A stretch of 64,000 nt of DNA from Litoribacillus peritrichatus (GCF_039537985.1 NZ_BAABBN010000004.1:1240001-1304000), one strand, 5' to 3'; positions 43,584-51,535 are shown, numbered from the stretch's first letter. Notes: a model not told the origin generated them from the letters alone. Numbers and translations: made by a program.

Positions 43584-44600
43584 ATGTCTGAGTTAAAGGA
43601 TGCGGGCATCTTAATGCGAATGATGAATTCGGCGATGCAGCAAATGGACGTTGATATCGAAAGTATTTACCGAAAGTGCGGTGTTACAGAAGCACACCTG
43701 GAAAATACGCAAATAAGAACCCCTCATGAAGCAAACCTGATTTTTTGGAACGCCGCTGAGACCGTCACCCAAGATGCCAATGTCGGCCTTCACTTTGGTG
43801 AAAAAATGCCGGTGTTTAAGGGGCAGGTACTGGAATATTTATTTCTGAGCAGCCCTTCATTTGGTGAAGGCCTCAAGCGGGCATTGGATTATCAGCGTCT
43901 TCTCAGTGACGCTGCCAGTGCAAGGCTGGAAATTGATGGTGATCAGGCTTGCTTGATCGCAGACACCAGTAGTGATGTGATCAAAAACTTACGCCACTTT
44001 AATGAGTGCGTGGCGGTTGGCTTGATTCAATTCTTCAAATACGTTACGGAAGGGGAGTTTAGCCCCTCCAAATTAACGTTTCACTTCTCACAACCTGCAG
44101 ATATTTCAGAGCATCAACGGGTGTTTGGCTGCCCGGTTGAGTTTAATAATGCTCATAATCGTATTTACTTTGATGCTGAGCTTTTAAAACGTTCTTCCCT
44201 TCATGCGGAATCGGAACTGCTTGAATTGCATGAACAGCTAGCCGGAAAGCACGTCGCGAAACTGGAGCGGCAAGACCTTATCTCTCGCGTCAATAAAATC
44301 ATTGGTGAACTGTTGGAGACCGGTGAAGTCAGCCTTGATGTAGTGGCTGAGCGAATGTCTTTAAAATCCAGATCATTGAGATCCAAACTTACGGAAGCAG
44401 GCACTAATTTTAATCAACTGTTTTCGGATTACCGGTGTCACTTAGCGAAACGCTTGCTTGTAAGGACGGAAGAATCTGTCGATGAAATTGTTTATCTGAC
44501 CGGCTTTTCAGAGCCAAGTACATTCTATCGAGCATTTAAACGGTGGACAGGAATGACGCCTGTGGAGTACCGAAAATCAAAGTCGGGTATGCGGTTTTGA
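43584..44600 (+). CDS. AraC-family transcriptional regulator
   Basis: 338 residues. The N-terminal about 220 residues match the arabinose_bd-type domain of OruR/ArgR-like AraC proteins (DANVGLHFGEKM, FEYLFLSSPSF-type). The DNA-binding domain is at about 245-335, with VSLDVVAERMSLKSRSLRSKL as helix pair one and VDEIVYLTGFSEPSTFYRAFKRW as helix pair two, ending GMTPVEYRK. Members of this subgroup often regulate fatty-acid or steroid use. It probably controls the divergent MaoC gene and perhaps the reductase-thiolase pair. A stem-loop follows its stop codon. Confidence 0.9.
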   Translation: MSELKDAGILMRMMNSAMQQMDVDIESIYRKCGVTEAHLENTQIRTPHEANLIFWNAAETVTQDANVGLHFGEKMPVFKGQVLEYLFLSSPSFGEGLKRALDYQRLLSDAASARLEIDGDQACLIADTSSDVIKNLRHFNECVAVGLIQFFKYVTEGEFSPSKLTFHFSQPADISEHQRVFGCPVEFNNAHNRIYFDAELLKRSSLHAESELLELHEQLAGKHVAKLERQDLISRVNKIIGELLETGEVSLDVVAERMSLKSRSLRSKLTEAGTNFNQLFSDYRCHLAKRLLVRTEESVDEIVYLTGFSEPSTFYRAFKRWTGMTPVEYRKSKSGMRF

Positions 44601-44628
44601 TTGTTAGACAGTAAGGTTGTCTTCAATA

Positions 44629-44653
44629 CAGCCGACCGCTAACGCGTCGGCTG
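44629..44653 (+). terminator. Stem-loop downstream of the AraC gene
   Basis: CAGCCGAC (44629-44636) pairs perfectly with GTCGGCTG (44646-44653). No T-run follows. It marks the left edge of the accessory island. Confidence 0.4.
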
Positions 44654-44680
44654 ATTGAGGCGTTGCGAAAAAGAGATGCC

Positions 44681-45013
44681 ATGAGTAATAGTTTAGAAGA
44701 GATAAAAAAGTATTTTCTATCTACAGATTATCCGAAATGGCGAAGGGGATTGTCTGCATTATTTCTTATTGTGACTAGCTACGCAGCTGTATCTGTATTG
44801 GGTTACTTGATTTATACCGAAATTGAGTTTGGCTGCAGGGAAGTTTTTTTCTTTCTCTCAGTATTCTGGTTGATCGTCCAAACTGCTGTAATAGCATATC
44901 TTTATTTTTTCACAACAATACCTGCGTTTGCCCGGTGGTCAATTGAGGTAATATTATTAATTACTAATATTTGGTTTTTATTGTTTTTGTTTTCGTTACA
45001 AAAATGTGTATAA
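44681..45013 (+). CDS. Small membrane protein of the accessory island
   Basis: 110 residues from the ATG at 44681 (AAGAGA upstream). Three hydrophobic helices are clear (about 23-45, 53-75, 86-105). The codons are A/T-rich compared with the flanking metabolic genes. No family was recognised. It is the first gene of the island between the AraC and FabG4-like genes. Small membrane proteins of this kind are common as integron or island cargo, but that is only context. Confidence 0.55.
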   Translation: MSNSLEEIKKYFLSTDYPKWRRGLSALFLIVTSYAAVSVLGYLIYTEIEFGCREVFFFLSVFWLIVQTAVIAYLYFFTTIPAFARWSIEVILLITNIWFLLFLFSLQKCV

Positions 45014-45063
45014 AAATGGAGGATTAAGCGGTGGCACAACTAAAAAATTTCCATGAGCAATGC

Positions 45064-45070
45064 GTTAGGT
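45064..45070 (+). other. Integron core-site-like GTTAGGT
   Basis: GCGTTAGGTGTCAG matches the GTTRRRY core of integron cassettes and lies 9 bases before the ATG of the next gene. The matching inverse core ACCTAAC is at 45429-45435, exactly at that gene's end. No convincing complete attC palindrome joins either site and no integrase is present, so this is suggestive only. Confidence 0.3.
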
Positions 45071-45078
45071 GTCAGTGA

Positions 45079-45438
45079 ATGAGTTGCATTGCAGATATTC
45101 AAGCATTGCTTGATTTGTTCGAGAGCAAAGTGCCAGATCATGATTCAAATCGTCTGGTGGTAAAATTTGCCCATGATAAATCTCGGTGGTACAAAGCTCA
45201 TGGCTTATTCACTACAATTCGAGATCGAAACTTAAAGGCCATCAAAGATGGCAATAAAGATAAAGAGTGCCAATACTATTTTGAAGAAGTTTGCGCGAAA
45301 ACCTTATATAACGTTACTAGGTCAAGCGCTCCATTTGATCCTGATTCACCATATTGGGTAATAAAAAATGCTTTAGTATTGGCAAAACAAATAGATGTGC
45401 CCATCGAGCACGTTGTAGAGGTGGACGCACCTAACTAA
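45079..45438 (+). CDS. Orphan hypothetical protein (cassette-like)
   Basis: 119 residues. The ATG lies just after a GTTAGGT core-like heptamer, and the last codons read through ACCTAAC into the stop. The protein is soluble and mixed alpha/beta by appearance (CIADIQALLDLFESKVPDHD, RWYKAHGLFTTIRDR, YYFEEVCAKTLYNV). No domain was recognised. The compact form with little flanking DNA is typical of integron cassettes, so it may be a captured gene. Confidence 0.55.
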   Translation: MSCIADIQALLDLFESKVPDHDSNRLVVKFAHDKSRWYKAHGLFTTIRDRNLKAIKDGNKDKECQYYFEEVCAKTLYNVTRSSAPFDPDSPYWVIKNALVLAKQIDVPIEHVVEVDAPN

Positions 45439-45674
45439 TAGAAAAGCTCTGTAATTATGGACAATTAGCGACCTGAATGGGGTGGGTATGGGGTAATATC
45501 GCGCTTATAGAGGCATATTTCCCAAATTAGGCGATATGAACGTTGCTGATTGAAAAATAGAAGAAATAAGGGCAGAGTGAGTAAATCAAAAAACAAGGAT
45601 TGGCTTGGAGGAGAGTCCTGCTTCAAAAAAAGGTTTTTCTACAGGCTCGTTAGTGCAGGAGGAAAGTTAAGGTT

Positions 45675-46157
45675 ATGGAGTTAGTTGATTCTGAAGACAT
45701 TGAATATCTAGCTAAAGGTCTAAGTGCAGCGAAGTCACCATCGGATATGCTGAGTTCTTGGTTGCCTTTGGCAAAAAAGTATAAAGGCCTTAGGGCTATG
45801 TCTTGTTTATCTAACTACGATCGGTCAGGTGTTCCAGCTTCACTTAGACAGTTACCGTTAAATGTAAGAAATAAACTTATACCTTATTTCGATCATGAAA
45901 GAATTTATTTCATGAGTGACGAAATTATTCTAAGTACACTAACCAAAAATAATATTGAAATCCCCATTGATTATACAGACTACTTCGATACCAATTTTGC
46001 TAGTTACATTGGAACCATTGTCAGAGGAGGTGATTTAAAAAGGCGCTTTTGCTGGAACCTCACTCCGCGCGGCGGTTTGTGCCTGGCTTTGCTAGTGTGG
46101 CACAATCCACCATGTTCGGTTCGCAAAGCTTGGCGTTACCCTAGGAGAGTAATTTGA
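45675..46157 (+). CDS. Hypothetical protein, apparently truncated, first gene of nuclease/two-component operon
   Basis: 160 residues; strong ribosome site region (AGGAGG, AAGG) before the ATG. Residues 1-123 (ELVDSEDIEYLAKGL ... IDYTDYFDTNFASYIG) look like normal protein sequence in A/T-rich DNA. From about residue 124 the sequence enters a GC-rich hairpin and reads as Trp/Arg/Cys-rich nonsense-like peptide (RRFCWNLTPRGG, RKAWRYPRRVI). The simplest view is a gene fragment whose 3' part was lost when the hairpin element was joined. The phrase FDTNFASYIG hints at a larger parent protein, but I cannot name a family. Its stop overlaps the TTG start of the nuclease gene (TTGA), so translation is coupled. 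Confidence 0.6.
   Translation: MELVDSEDIEYLAKGLSAAKSPSDMLSSWLPLAKKYKGLRAMSCLSNYDRSGVPASLRQLPLNVRNKLIPYFDHERIYFMSDEIILSTLTKNNIEIPIDYTDYFDTNFASYIGTIVRGGDLKRRFCWNLTPRGGLCLALLVWHNPPCSVRKAWRYPRRVI
46037..46141 (+). repeat. GC-rich attC-like imperfect hairpin
   Basis: Nested inverted repeats are visible. The outer arm GCTTTTGC-TG-GAACC (46045-46059) pairs with GGTTC-GCAAAGC (46118-46129) with unpaired bases, and the inner arm TTGTGCC (46077-46083) pairs perfectly with GGCACAA (46099-46105). The left flank TTTAAAAAGGCGC resembles the common attC start CCTAACAAGGCGC, and the right flank GGCGTTACCC resembles GCGTTRRRY, both with changes. It is thus a plausible decayed integron attC site inside A/T-rich DNA. 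Confidence 0.4.
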
Positions 46158-47059
46158 ATTTGCTCAACTTATCGCCCGCTCAATTCGAGGGGCTAACTTT
46201 TGATATCGTCTCTATCTTAGGCCTGAGGAATGTCGTTTGGCGAACCCCAGGGAGCGATGGTGGAAGAGATATTGAGGGTATGTACTATATTTCAGATTTA
46301 TCTGGTTATCACCAAAAGCAGAAATGGTATGTAGAGTGTAAAAGATATACTGGCTCTGTAGACTGGCCAACAGTGTGGAATAAAATATCTTATGCAGAAT
46401 CAAACAATGCAGACGTCCTATTTTTTGTCACAACCTCATCATTAACGCCACAAGCGGTAGACAATGTAGCTCGCTGGAACAGATCTGATAAAAAACCAAT
46501 TATAAGATTCTGGGGTAAAGTAGACGTAGTATTTAAATTGAATTTATACCCCCAGTTGGCATGCAAGTATGGGCTTCAACCAAGTCATGATTCACACCTG
46601 CCATTATTTGATAATATTGTTGACCTTCTTATAAAGGTGTCACACTCACTGTCGCCAGAATCAGGAGAGGCAACAGAGGAAAAATTGTTTCTCTTGCATG
46701 CGCTGAGCGAGCTGCTATCAGTAAGAATGGCAGATGTATCTCATAATGGAAGATTTATCTTTAGGCCTCACAGGCTTGAGGATTCTTTTGATTGGTTTGA
46801 CTACAGAGAATGCAATGTAATAAATTTTGACAGGTCAGCACTAAGAGCGACTCTTTCTTACATAAACTTTATACTTAAAGAACAATACGAAGCCATCCGC
46901 GTTGAAAGTAATGTACTAGAGCTTGGCTTGCAACGGCAGCTTATTGAGTCAGAGTTGTTTCATCTAAATGCAATAGCAAATTCCTCAAACTTTATAATTA
47001 GGATAGATGATGATCGAATCTATCTAGAGATTACAGTCGAGATTAATAATGGACAATAA
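46154..47059 (+). CDS. Mrr-like PD-(D/E)xK restriction endonuclease-domain protein
   Basis: 301 residues with a TTG start, which overlaps the previous stop by four bases and has AGGAG about seven bases upstream. The N-terminal about 140 residues carry the Mrr_cat pattern: FEGLTFDIVSILGL, then TPGSDGGRDIEG with Asp39, then WYVECKRY with Glu61 and Lys63 (E-x-K variant), then DVLFFVTTSSLTPQA. These are the nuclease metal and catalytic residues. The C-terminal about 150 residues (LLIKVSHSLSP onward) are not a known DNA- or methyl-binding domain and may be the signalling interface. The 3' end overlaps the kinase gene by 11 bases. It is probably the effector of an operon with the kinase and receiver. 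Confidence 0.85.
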   Translation: MNLLNLSPAQFEGLTFDIVSILGLRNVVWRTPGSDGGRDIEGMYYISDLSGYHQKQKWYVECKRYTGSVDWPTVWNKISYAESNNADVLFFVTTSSLTPQAVDNVARWNRSDKKPIIRFWGKVDVVFKLNLYPQLACKYGLQPSHDSHLPLFDNIVDLLIKVSHSLSPESGEATEEKLFLLHALSELLSVRMADVSHNGRFIFRPHRLEDSFDWFDYRECNVINFDRSALRATLSYINFILKEQYEAIRVESNVLELGLQRQLIESELFHLNAIANSSNFIIRIDDDRIYLEITVEINNGQ

Positions 47060-47759
47060 AGAAACATTGTTTTTGATTCAAAACCTAACTCACCAAGCAA
47101 TAAATCCAATGAACGGGGTAATAGGGACGCTCGATAATTTGGTTGAAGGAACAGTTCCTGAGTACAAAAAAGAGCAAAAGCTTAAGCAAGCCAGGTCGCA
47201 ACTTGAATATACTGTATCACTAATACGTAATCTTTCTTACTTTGCTGTATATGCTTCTGGAAACAAAGAACTCACTTCAACAAAATCAATCAGTACTACA
47301 GTGATTCCACAAGCAATCATTGAGTCTGCGCAATTTTTTCAGGAGCAAGGGCCAAAAAGCCCCGTTAAAGTGGAACTGGTTGACAGGCACATACAGAACT
47401 GCATTAAAGGAGATCCTAATCTTTTCAAGCAGGTCGTGATTAATCTAATTGACAATGGCGTTAAATATGGAAGATCAGGCTCGGTTTTAACAATTAAGAA
47501 CTGGATTCAAAAAAAGACAAATGACTTGATAGTTACATTTACAGGCGAAAGTGAGTCTTTCTCATCAGATGATAAAATCTTTGATATAGGTGTTAGGTCA
47601 AAATGTGCCATAGATAGGACCTCATCAGGATCTGGTCTTGGGCTTCACATTTGCAAACTAATTATTGAGAATGTTTTTGATGGAGTTATTGATGCTAGTC
47701 ACTCTTCATCAGGTGTCACAACTTTTGAAATAAGAATACCGAATGGATTTGTAAAATGA
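47049..47759 (+). CDS. Histidine kinase without sensor domain, nuclease-associated
   Basis: 236 residues and soluble, with no membrane helix and no PAS or GAF domain. His15 in NLTHQAINPMNGVIG takes the place of the HisKA phospho-acceptor (H..(A/R)xNPxNG). The ATPase domain shows the N box QVVINLIDNGVKYG, an F-box-like KIFDIGVRS and the G2 box SGSGLGLHICK. The G1 box DxGxG is not recognisable (VTFTGESESF), so the nucleotide lid is unusual. It overlaps the nuclease gene (11 bases) and the receiver gene (4 bases). Input is probably through a partner protein or DNA rather than an own sensor. Confidence 0.85.
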   Translation: MDNKETLFLIQNLTHQAINPMNGVIGTLDNLVEGTVPEYKKEQKLKQARSQLEYTVSLIRNLSYFAVYASGNKELTSTKSISTTVIPQAIIESAQFFQEQGPKSPVKVELVDRHIQNCIKGDPNLFKQVVINLIDNGVKYGRSGSVLTIKNWIQKKTNDLIVTFTGESESFSSDDKIFDIGVRSKCAIDRTSSGSGLGLHICKLIIENVFDGVIDASHSSSGVTTFEIRIPNGFVK

Positions 47760-48178
47760 AAAGAAAAGTATTTATTCTAGATGACGAACCAATGTTTTTA
47801 GATTGGATCGAAGATTACCTAGAGTCGCACGGTTATGAGGTGGAGTTCTATACCACAATAAATGATGCACACCAGAAACTATTGAGTACTGACCTAAATG
47901 ACTACGATGCTTTCTTAGTTGACCTTAATGTTCCTGCCAGCGCCGAGCTTGAAGCAGTTATAAAAGAGAAACCTGAAGTTTTTCATGATTTTAGAGGTTT
48001 GTTTATTGCTCAGCAAGCAAGGACATTGGGCGTTCAGGGTAGAAAAATCATTGTATATTCGGTGCATGATGACGCCAAGGTTGATGAATTTTGCAGTAGA
48101 TTAAATGCAAGCTATCTACAAAAGGGAAGAGCAAAGGTATTGAAGGATAAACTTTCCAGTCTCATAAATGTGGAATAA
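47756..48178 (+). CDS. Stand-alone receiver (response regulator) protein
   Basis: 140 residues. Asp9/Asp10, the phospho-acceptor Asp56 in FLVDLNVP, Ser102 in IIVYSVH and Lys123 in YLQKGR give the full receiver active site. The segment between Asp56 and Ser102 is longer than usual (about 46 residues, ASAELEAVIKEKPEVFHDF inserted). There is no output domain, so it must act by protein contact or as a phosphate sink. The ATGA overlap with the kinase gene shows tight coupling. The natural partners are the kinase and, by inference, the Mrr-like nuclease. Confidence 0.88.
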   Translation: MKRKVFILDDEPMFLDWIEDYLESHGYEVEFYTTINDAHQKLLSTDLNDYDAFLVDLNVPASAELEAVIKEKPEVFHDFRGLFIAQQARTLGVQGRKIIVYSVHDDAKVDEFCSRLNASYLQKGRAKVLKDKLSSLINVE

Positions 48179-48394
48179 CATTTATATGACCGGGGGTTGT
48201 CAAGGCGCAGAAACCTGATGGCCCCTCCAAGGTCAGAGCTCAATTCCTAATGATTTTTCCTGGTTCTCTCTTATTGGCACAGCTGCCGGTTCTTTCATTC
48301 CTGTTGTCAGTTCGTAAGAATTGTATATAAGATAAGGGACTTATACATTGCCAGCTACACTATTCGGTATTTGATTGAAAAAGATACTTAATAA

Positions 48395-48431
48395 CTCTGA
48401 ATAAAGTCGCCTTTCGGGGCTCTATCCAGAG
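48395..48431. terminator. Stem-loop after the FabG4-like gene
   Basis: CTCTGAATA (48395-48403) pairs with TATCCAGAG (48423-48431) with one mismatch, and an inner GCC/GGC pair sits in the loop. It lies 40 bases past the minus-strand stop and marks the right edge of the island. No strong T-run is present. Confidence 0.35.
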
Positions 48432-48470
48432 TAAGTTAATCTCTGCATGAGTAATGGCGCAATTTACTGT

Positions 48471-49889
48471 TTAAGCGCCTATCAAGCACTGCCCACAGAC
48501 TCGGATAACGTTGCCGTTGACACCGTTGGAATCCGGAGCGGAGAAAAATGCGATGGTTTCTGCCACATCGACGGGTTTTCCGCCTTGGCTCATGGAGTTC
48601 ATTCTTCGGCCAACTTCTCTGGTCATGAATGGAATGGCATCGGTCATGGCGGTTTCAATGAAGCCTGGTGCAACCGCATTAATGGTTATTTTCTTTTTAG
48701 CCAGTTGTTTGGCCATGTATTCAACGTAGCCAATGACACCAGCTTTCGAGGTGGCGTAATTGGACTGACCAACCTGACCTGCAATGCCGTTCATGGAGGA
48801 AACGCAGACAATTCTGCCGCCTTCATTGAGTACGTTATTTTCTAACAGGTATTCATTGATGGTTTCTTCGGAACTCAGGTTAATGTCTATCGTCATGTCC
48901 CAAAAGTGCTCTGGCATGTTGCCGATGGTTTTGTCTCTGGTTATGCCGGCGTTGTGGACAATGATGTCCAGGCCGCCATTTTGTTTCACTGCATCCGCGA
49001 TCATTTCTGGGGTTTCTTTTGCGGTGATATCACCGACCAATGCAACTCCGCCGATTTCTTTGGCTACTTTTTCAAGGTCTGCTTTGGTGGCCTCAATATC
49101 AAGCACATAAACCTTTGCCCCGTCTCTGGCCAAAACAGATGCAATGGATTCACCGATACCACGGGAGCCACCGGTAACCAGAGCGGTTTTATTGGCTAAA
49201 GGTCTGCGCCAGTCGATGGATATTTCTTTATCTGCTTTGGATACGTTGATTACTTGCCCGTCCACGTACGCAGACTTAGGCGAGAGAACGAAACGAATGG
49301 CGGATGATGATAGGTGTTCAGCGCCGTCTTCAACGTAAATAACTTGGGCGGTAGCACCTTTTTTTCCGATTTCTTTAGCAAGGGAGCGGCTGAACCCTTC
49401 CAGAGAGCGCATGCAAGCGGCTTGTTCTGCCGAAGTGGATGCCATATGAGGCTTGCCCAAAATGAGTATTCGTCCATTTGAGTTAAGGCTCTTAATGACA
49501 GGGCTAAAAAAGTTGTAGAGCTCTTTCAAGTCTTTGGTTTTTTCGAAGCCAGTGGCGTCAAATACCAATGCATCAAACTTTTCAGATACAGCGCCTTTTT
49601 CACAGTTGGTCTGAATAGGCGTTTGACCGTGGTGTTCAAGTGCACGCTTTATGTGGTTGGCGTACTTGGAATTGGCAGGAAAAAATGTGGTGGCCTTTGC
49701 GTCAAGCAGGGTTTTAGAAAGTTGGTTTAATAGCGTGGCATTCTTTGATGCACCGATAAGTATGTTGCCATGAAAAAATACCGCTTGGCCTGTGTAACGT
49801 GTAAGTTCAACCGGGGTCGGTAAGCCAACACTTTGAAGGACTTTTCGTCCGGTTCCGTTTTTTAACATTTTTTCGTAAAAGTCGCTCAT
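48471..49889 (-). CDS. Long FabG4-like 3-oxoacyl thioester reductase
   Basis: 472 residues from the ATG at 49889; the frame is open further upstream but MSDFYEKMLKNG is the natural start. It is about twice the length of ordinary FabG. The N-terminal about 215 residues are a degenerate Rossmann domain (FGHI-like YTGQAVFFHGNILIGAS). The C-terminal domain is a complete SDR: ALVTGGSRGIGESIAS (NADH/NADPH loop), IIVHNAGITRD, and the catalytic Ser-Tyr-Lys in VCVSSMNGIAG and SNYATSKAG. This layout equals the high-molecular-weight FabG4 of mycobacteria and its proteobacterial relatives, which reduce beta-ketoacyl-CoA. It is divergent from the thiolase gene. Confidence 0.88.
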   Translation of the reverse strand: MSDFYEKMLKNGTGRKVLQSVGLPTPVELTRYTGQAVFFHGNILIGASKNATLLNQLSKTLLDAKATTFFPANSKYANHIKRALEHHGQTPIQTNCEKGAVSEKFDALVFDATGFEKTKDLKELYNFFSPVIKSLNSNGRILILGKPHMASTSAEQAACMRSLEGFSRSLAKEIGKKGATAQVIYVEDGAEHLSSSAIRFVLSPKSAYVDGQVINVSKADKEISIDWRRPLANKTALVTGGSRGIGESIASVLARDGAKVYVLDIEATKADLEKVAKEIGGVALVGDITAKETPEMIADAVKQNGGLDIIVHNAGITRDKTIGNMPEHFWDMTIDINLSSEETINEYLLENNVLNEGGRIVCVSSMNGIAGQVGQSNYATSKAGVIGYVEYMAKQLAKKKITINAVAPGFIETAMTDAIPFMTREVGRRMNSMSQGGKPVDVAETIAFFSAPDSNGVNGNVIRVCGQCLIGA

Positions 49890-50206
49890 GGAGATACCTG
49901 TCTGAATGGCGATAGATGTATGAATGGATATAAGAAAGCCAATAAAAACTTTGGACTGGCATTTAAGCACTTTGAGGCATGGATGAAATTGGCATAAGAA
50001 GAGTAAACGTCTGTCATTACAGCCAATGGAACTTTGAAATTGATTTGTACACTGGGGCTCCCTGGTAATTCGTATCAAAGGTTATTTAGCCCCGATTATT
50101 GTCTAAATAGGCATTTAACATCTCAGCAGGGTGATGGTTTAATAAACGCCCCGGTACTGGGGCTAGGACTTTGGTTTGCACTTCATTTTAAGGAAAGGAA
50201 ATTTGT
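49890..50206. promoter_or_regulatory. Divergent region between FabG4-like and thiolase genes
   Basis: This 317-base region must hold both promoters. It contains a hairpin GCCCC-GGTACT-GGGGC (50148-50163) 44 bases before the thiolase ATG, and GGGGCT (50054-50059) with AGCCCC (50088-50093). These three GGGGCT/AGCCCC elements could be sites of the nearby AraC protein, but that is a guess. No small gene was recognised. Confidence 0.35.
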
Positions 50207-51505
50207 ATGACTCAACAAGTACGAAAAGTCGCGATTATTGGTGGTTCCAGAATTCCGTTTGCTCGTTCGAATACGGCGTATTCTCATGCAAGCAACCAAG
50301 ACATGTTAACAGCGGCCTTAAATGGGTTGGTCAACAAATTTGATCTTCAAGGCAAGCGCATGGGCGAAGTGGTTGCGGGTTCCGTGATTAAGCATAGTCG
50401 GGATTTCAACCTGACGCGTGAGAGCGTGTTAAGTACAGCACTGGATGCAGATACGCCATGCATTGATATTCAACAGGCGTGTGGAACCGGGTTACAAGCA
50501 ACGATGTTGGTCGCCAATAAAATTGCGCTTGGCCAAATTGAATGTGGTATTGCAGGCGGTTCTGATACTACGTCCGATGCACCTATTGGTGTGAGTGAGG
50601 GGCTTCGTAAGATTTTGCTGGATTTGAACCGGGCGAAATCAAACGTGGATAAGCTTAAAGTGGCTTCTCGTATTCGCCCGAAACACTTAATTCCGCTAGT
50701 GCCTGCCAATGGTGAGCCAAGAACCAATATGTCGATGGGTCAGCATTGTGAAGTTACAGTGAAAGAGTGGGGCACTCAACGGGAGGCGCAGGACGAAATC
50801 GCATTTAACAGTCACAGAAACCTGGCTGCTGCATACAAAGATGGCTTTTTTGATGATCTAGTGGTGCCTTTTAATGGCCTTGAGAAAGATAACCTGGTGC
50901 GCGCCGATGTGTCGATGGACAAGCTTGCATCCTTGAAGCCCGCGTTTGATAAGAAAAGTGGAAAAGGCACGCTAACGGCCGGTAATAGTTCTGCCCTTAC
51001 GGATGGCGCTTCAGCGGTTCTATTGGCGAGTGAGGAGTGGGCGAAGGAAAATAACTTGCCGGTCCAGGCGTATCTTACTGTCTACGAAACAGCTTCGGTT
51101 GATTTCATCGGTAAAGATCGAGATTACAAAGAAGGTCTGTTGATGGCGCCAACTTACGGTATTTCTAAAATGTTGGATCGTGCCGGCCTGTCTCTTCAGG
51201 ACTTCGATTTTTATGAAATTCATGAGGCGTTTGCGGGCGTTGTATTAACAACGTTAGCGGCTCTGGATGATGAGACATTCTGTAAAGAGCGCTTAGGTCG
51301 TGAGTCTAAGCATGGTGCAATAGACCGCAGCAAGCTTAACGTTAAAGGCAGTTCCATTGCCGTTGGCCACCCGTTTGCTGCAACAGGCGGACGTATTGTT
51401 GCAACATTGGCTAAAATGCTGGAAGAAAAGGGCAGTGGCCGAGGACTTATCTCTATTTGTGCTGCAGGGGGGCAAGGCGTTACAGCGATTCTGGAAAGGC
51501 CTTAA
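50207..51505 (+). CDS. Acetyl-CoA C-acyltransferase (FadA2/FadI-like thiolase)
   Basis: 432 residues. Nucleophile Cys92 is in IDIQQACGTGLQ, the His block is EIHEAFAGV, and the second Cys is in SICAAGGQGV near the C-terminus, with GHPFAATGGR before it. GNSSALTDGASA is also standard. Length and sequence fit the FadI/FadA2 group, thiolases of beta-oxidation acting with CoA. A good ribosome site (GGAAAGGAAA) precedes the ATG. With the FabG4-like reductase and MaoC hydratase it gives three consecutive chemistries on acyl-CoA. A terminator follows. Confidence 0.92.
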   Translation: MTQQVRKVAIIGGSRIPFARSNTAYSHASNQDMLTAALNGLVNKFDLQGKRMGEVVAGSVIKHSRDFNLTRESVLSTALDADTPCIDIQQACGTGLQATMLVANKIALGQIECGIAGGSDTTSDAPIGVSEGLRKILLDLNRAKSNVDKLKVASRIRPKHLIPLVPANGEPRTNMSMGQHCEVTVKEWGTQREAQDEIAFNSHRNLAAAYKDGFFDDLVVPFNGLEKDNLVRADVSMDKLASLKPAFDKKSGKGTLTAGNSSALTDGASAVLLASEEWAKENNLPVQAYLTVYETASVDFIGKDRDYKEGLLMAPTYGISKMLDRAGLSLQDFDFYEIHEAFAGVVLTTLAALDDETFCKERLGRESKHGAIDRSKLNVKGSSIAVGHPFAATGGRIVATLAKMLEEKGSGRGLISICAAGGQGVTAILERP

Positions 51506-51535
51506 TGTTCTTTTTAGCCCTGTTCAACCCTGTTG

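Noticed and set aside
44654..48394. Island as a prophage or transposon
   Set aside because: No integrase, transposase, phage structural gene or target duplication was seen; integron integrase is also absent.
49890..50078. Longer N-terminus for the FabG4-like protein
   Set aside because: The extension is Cys/His-rich and unlike family members; MSDFYEKML at 49889 is the natural start.
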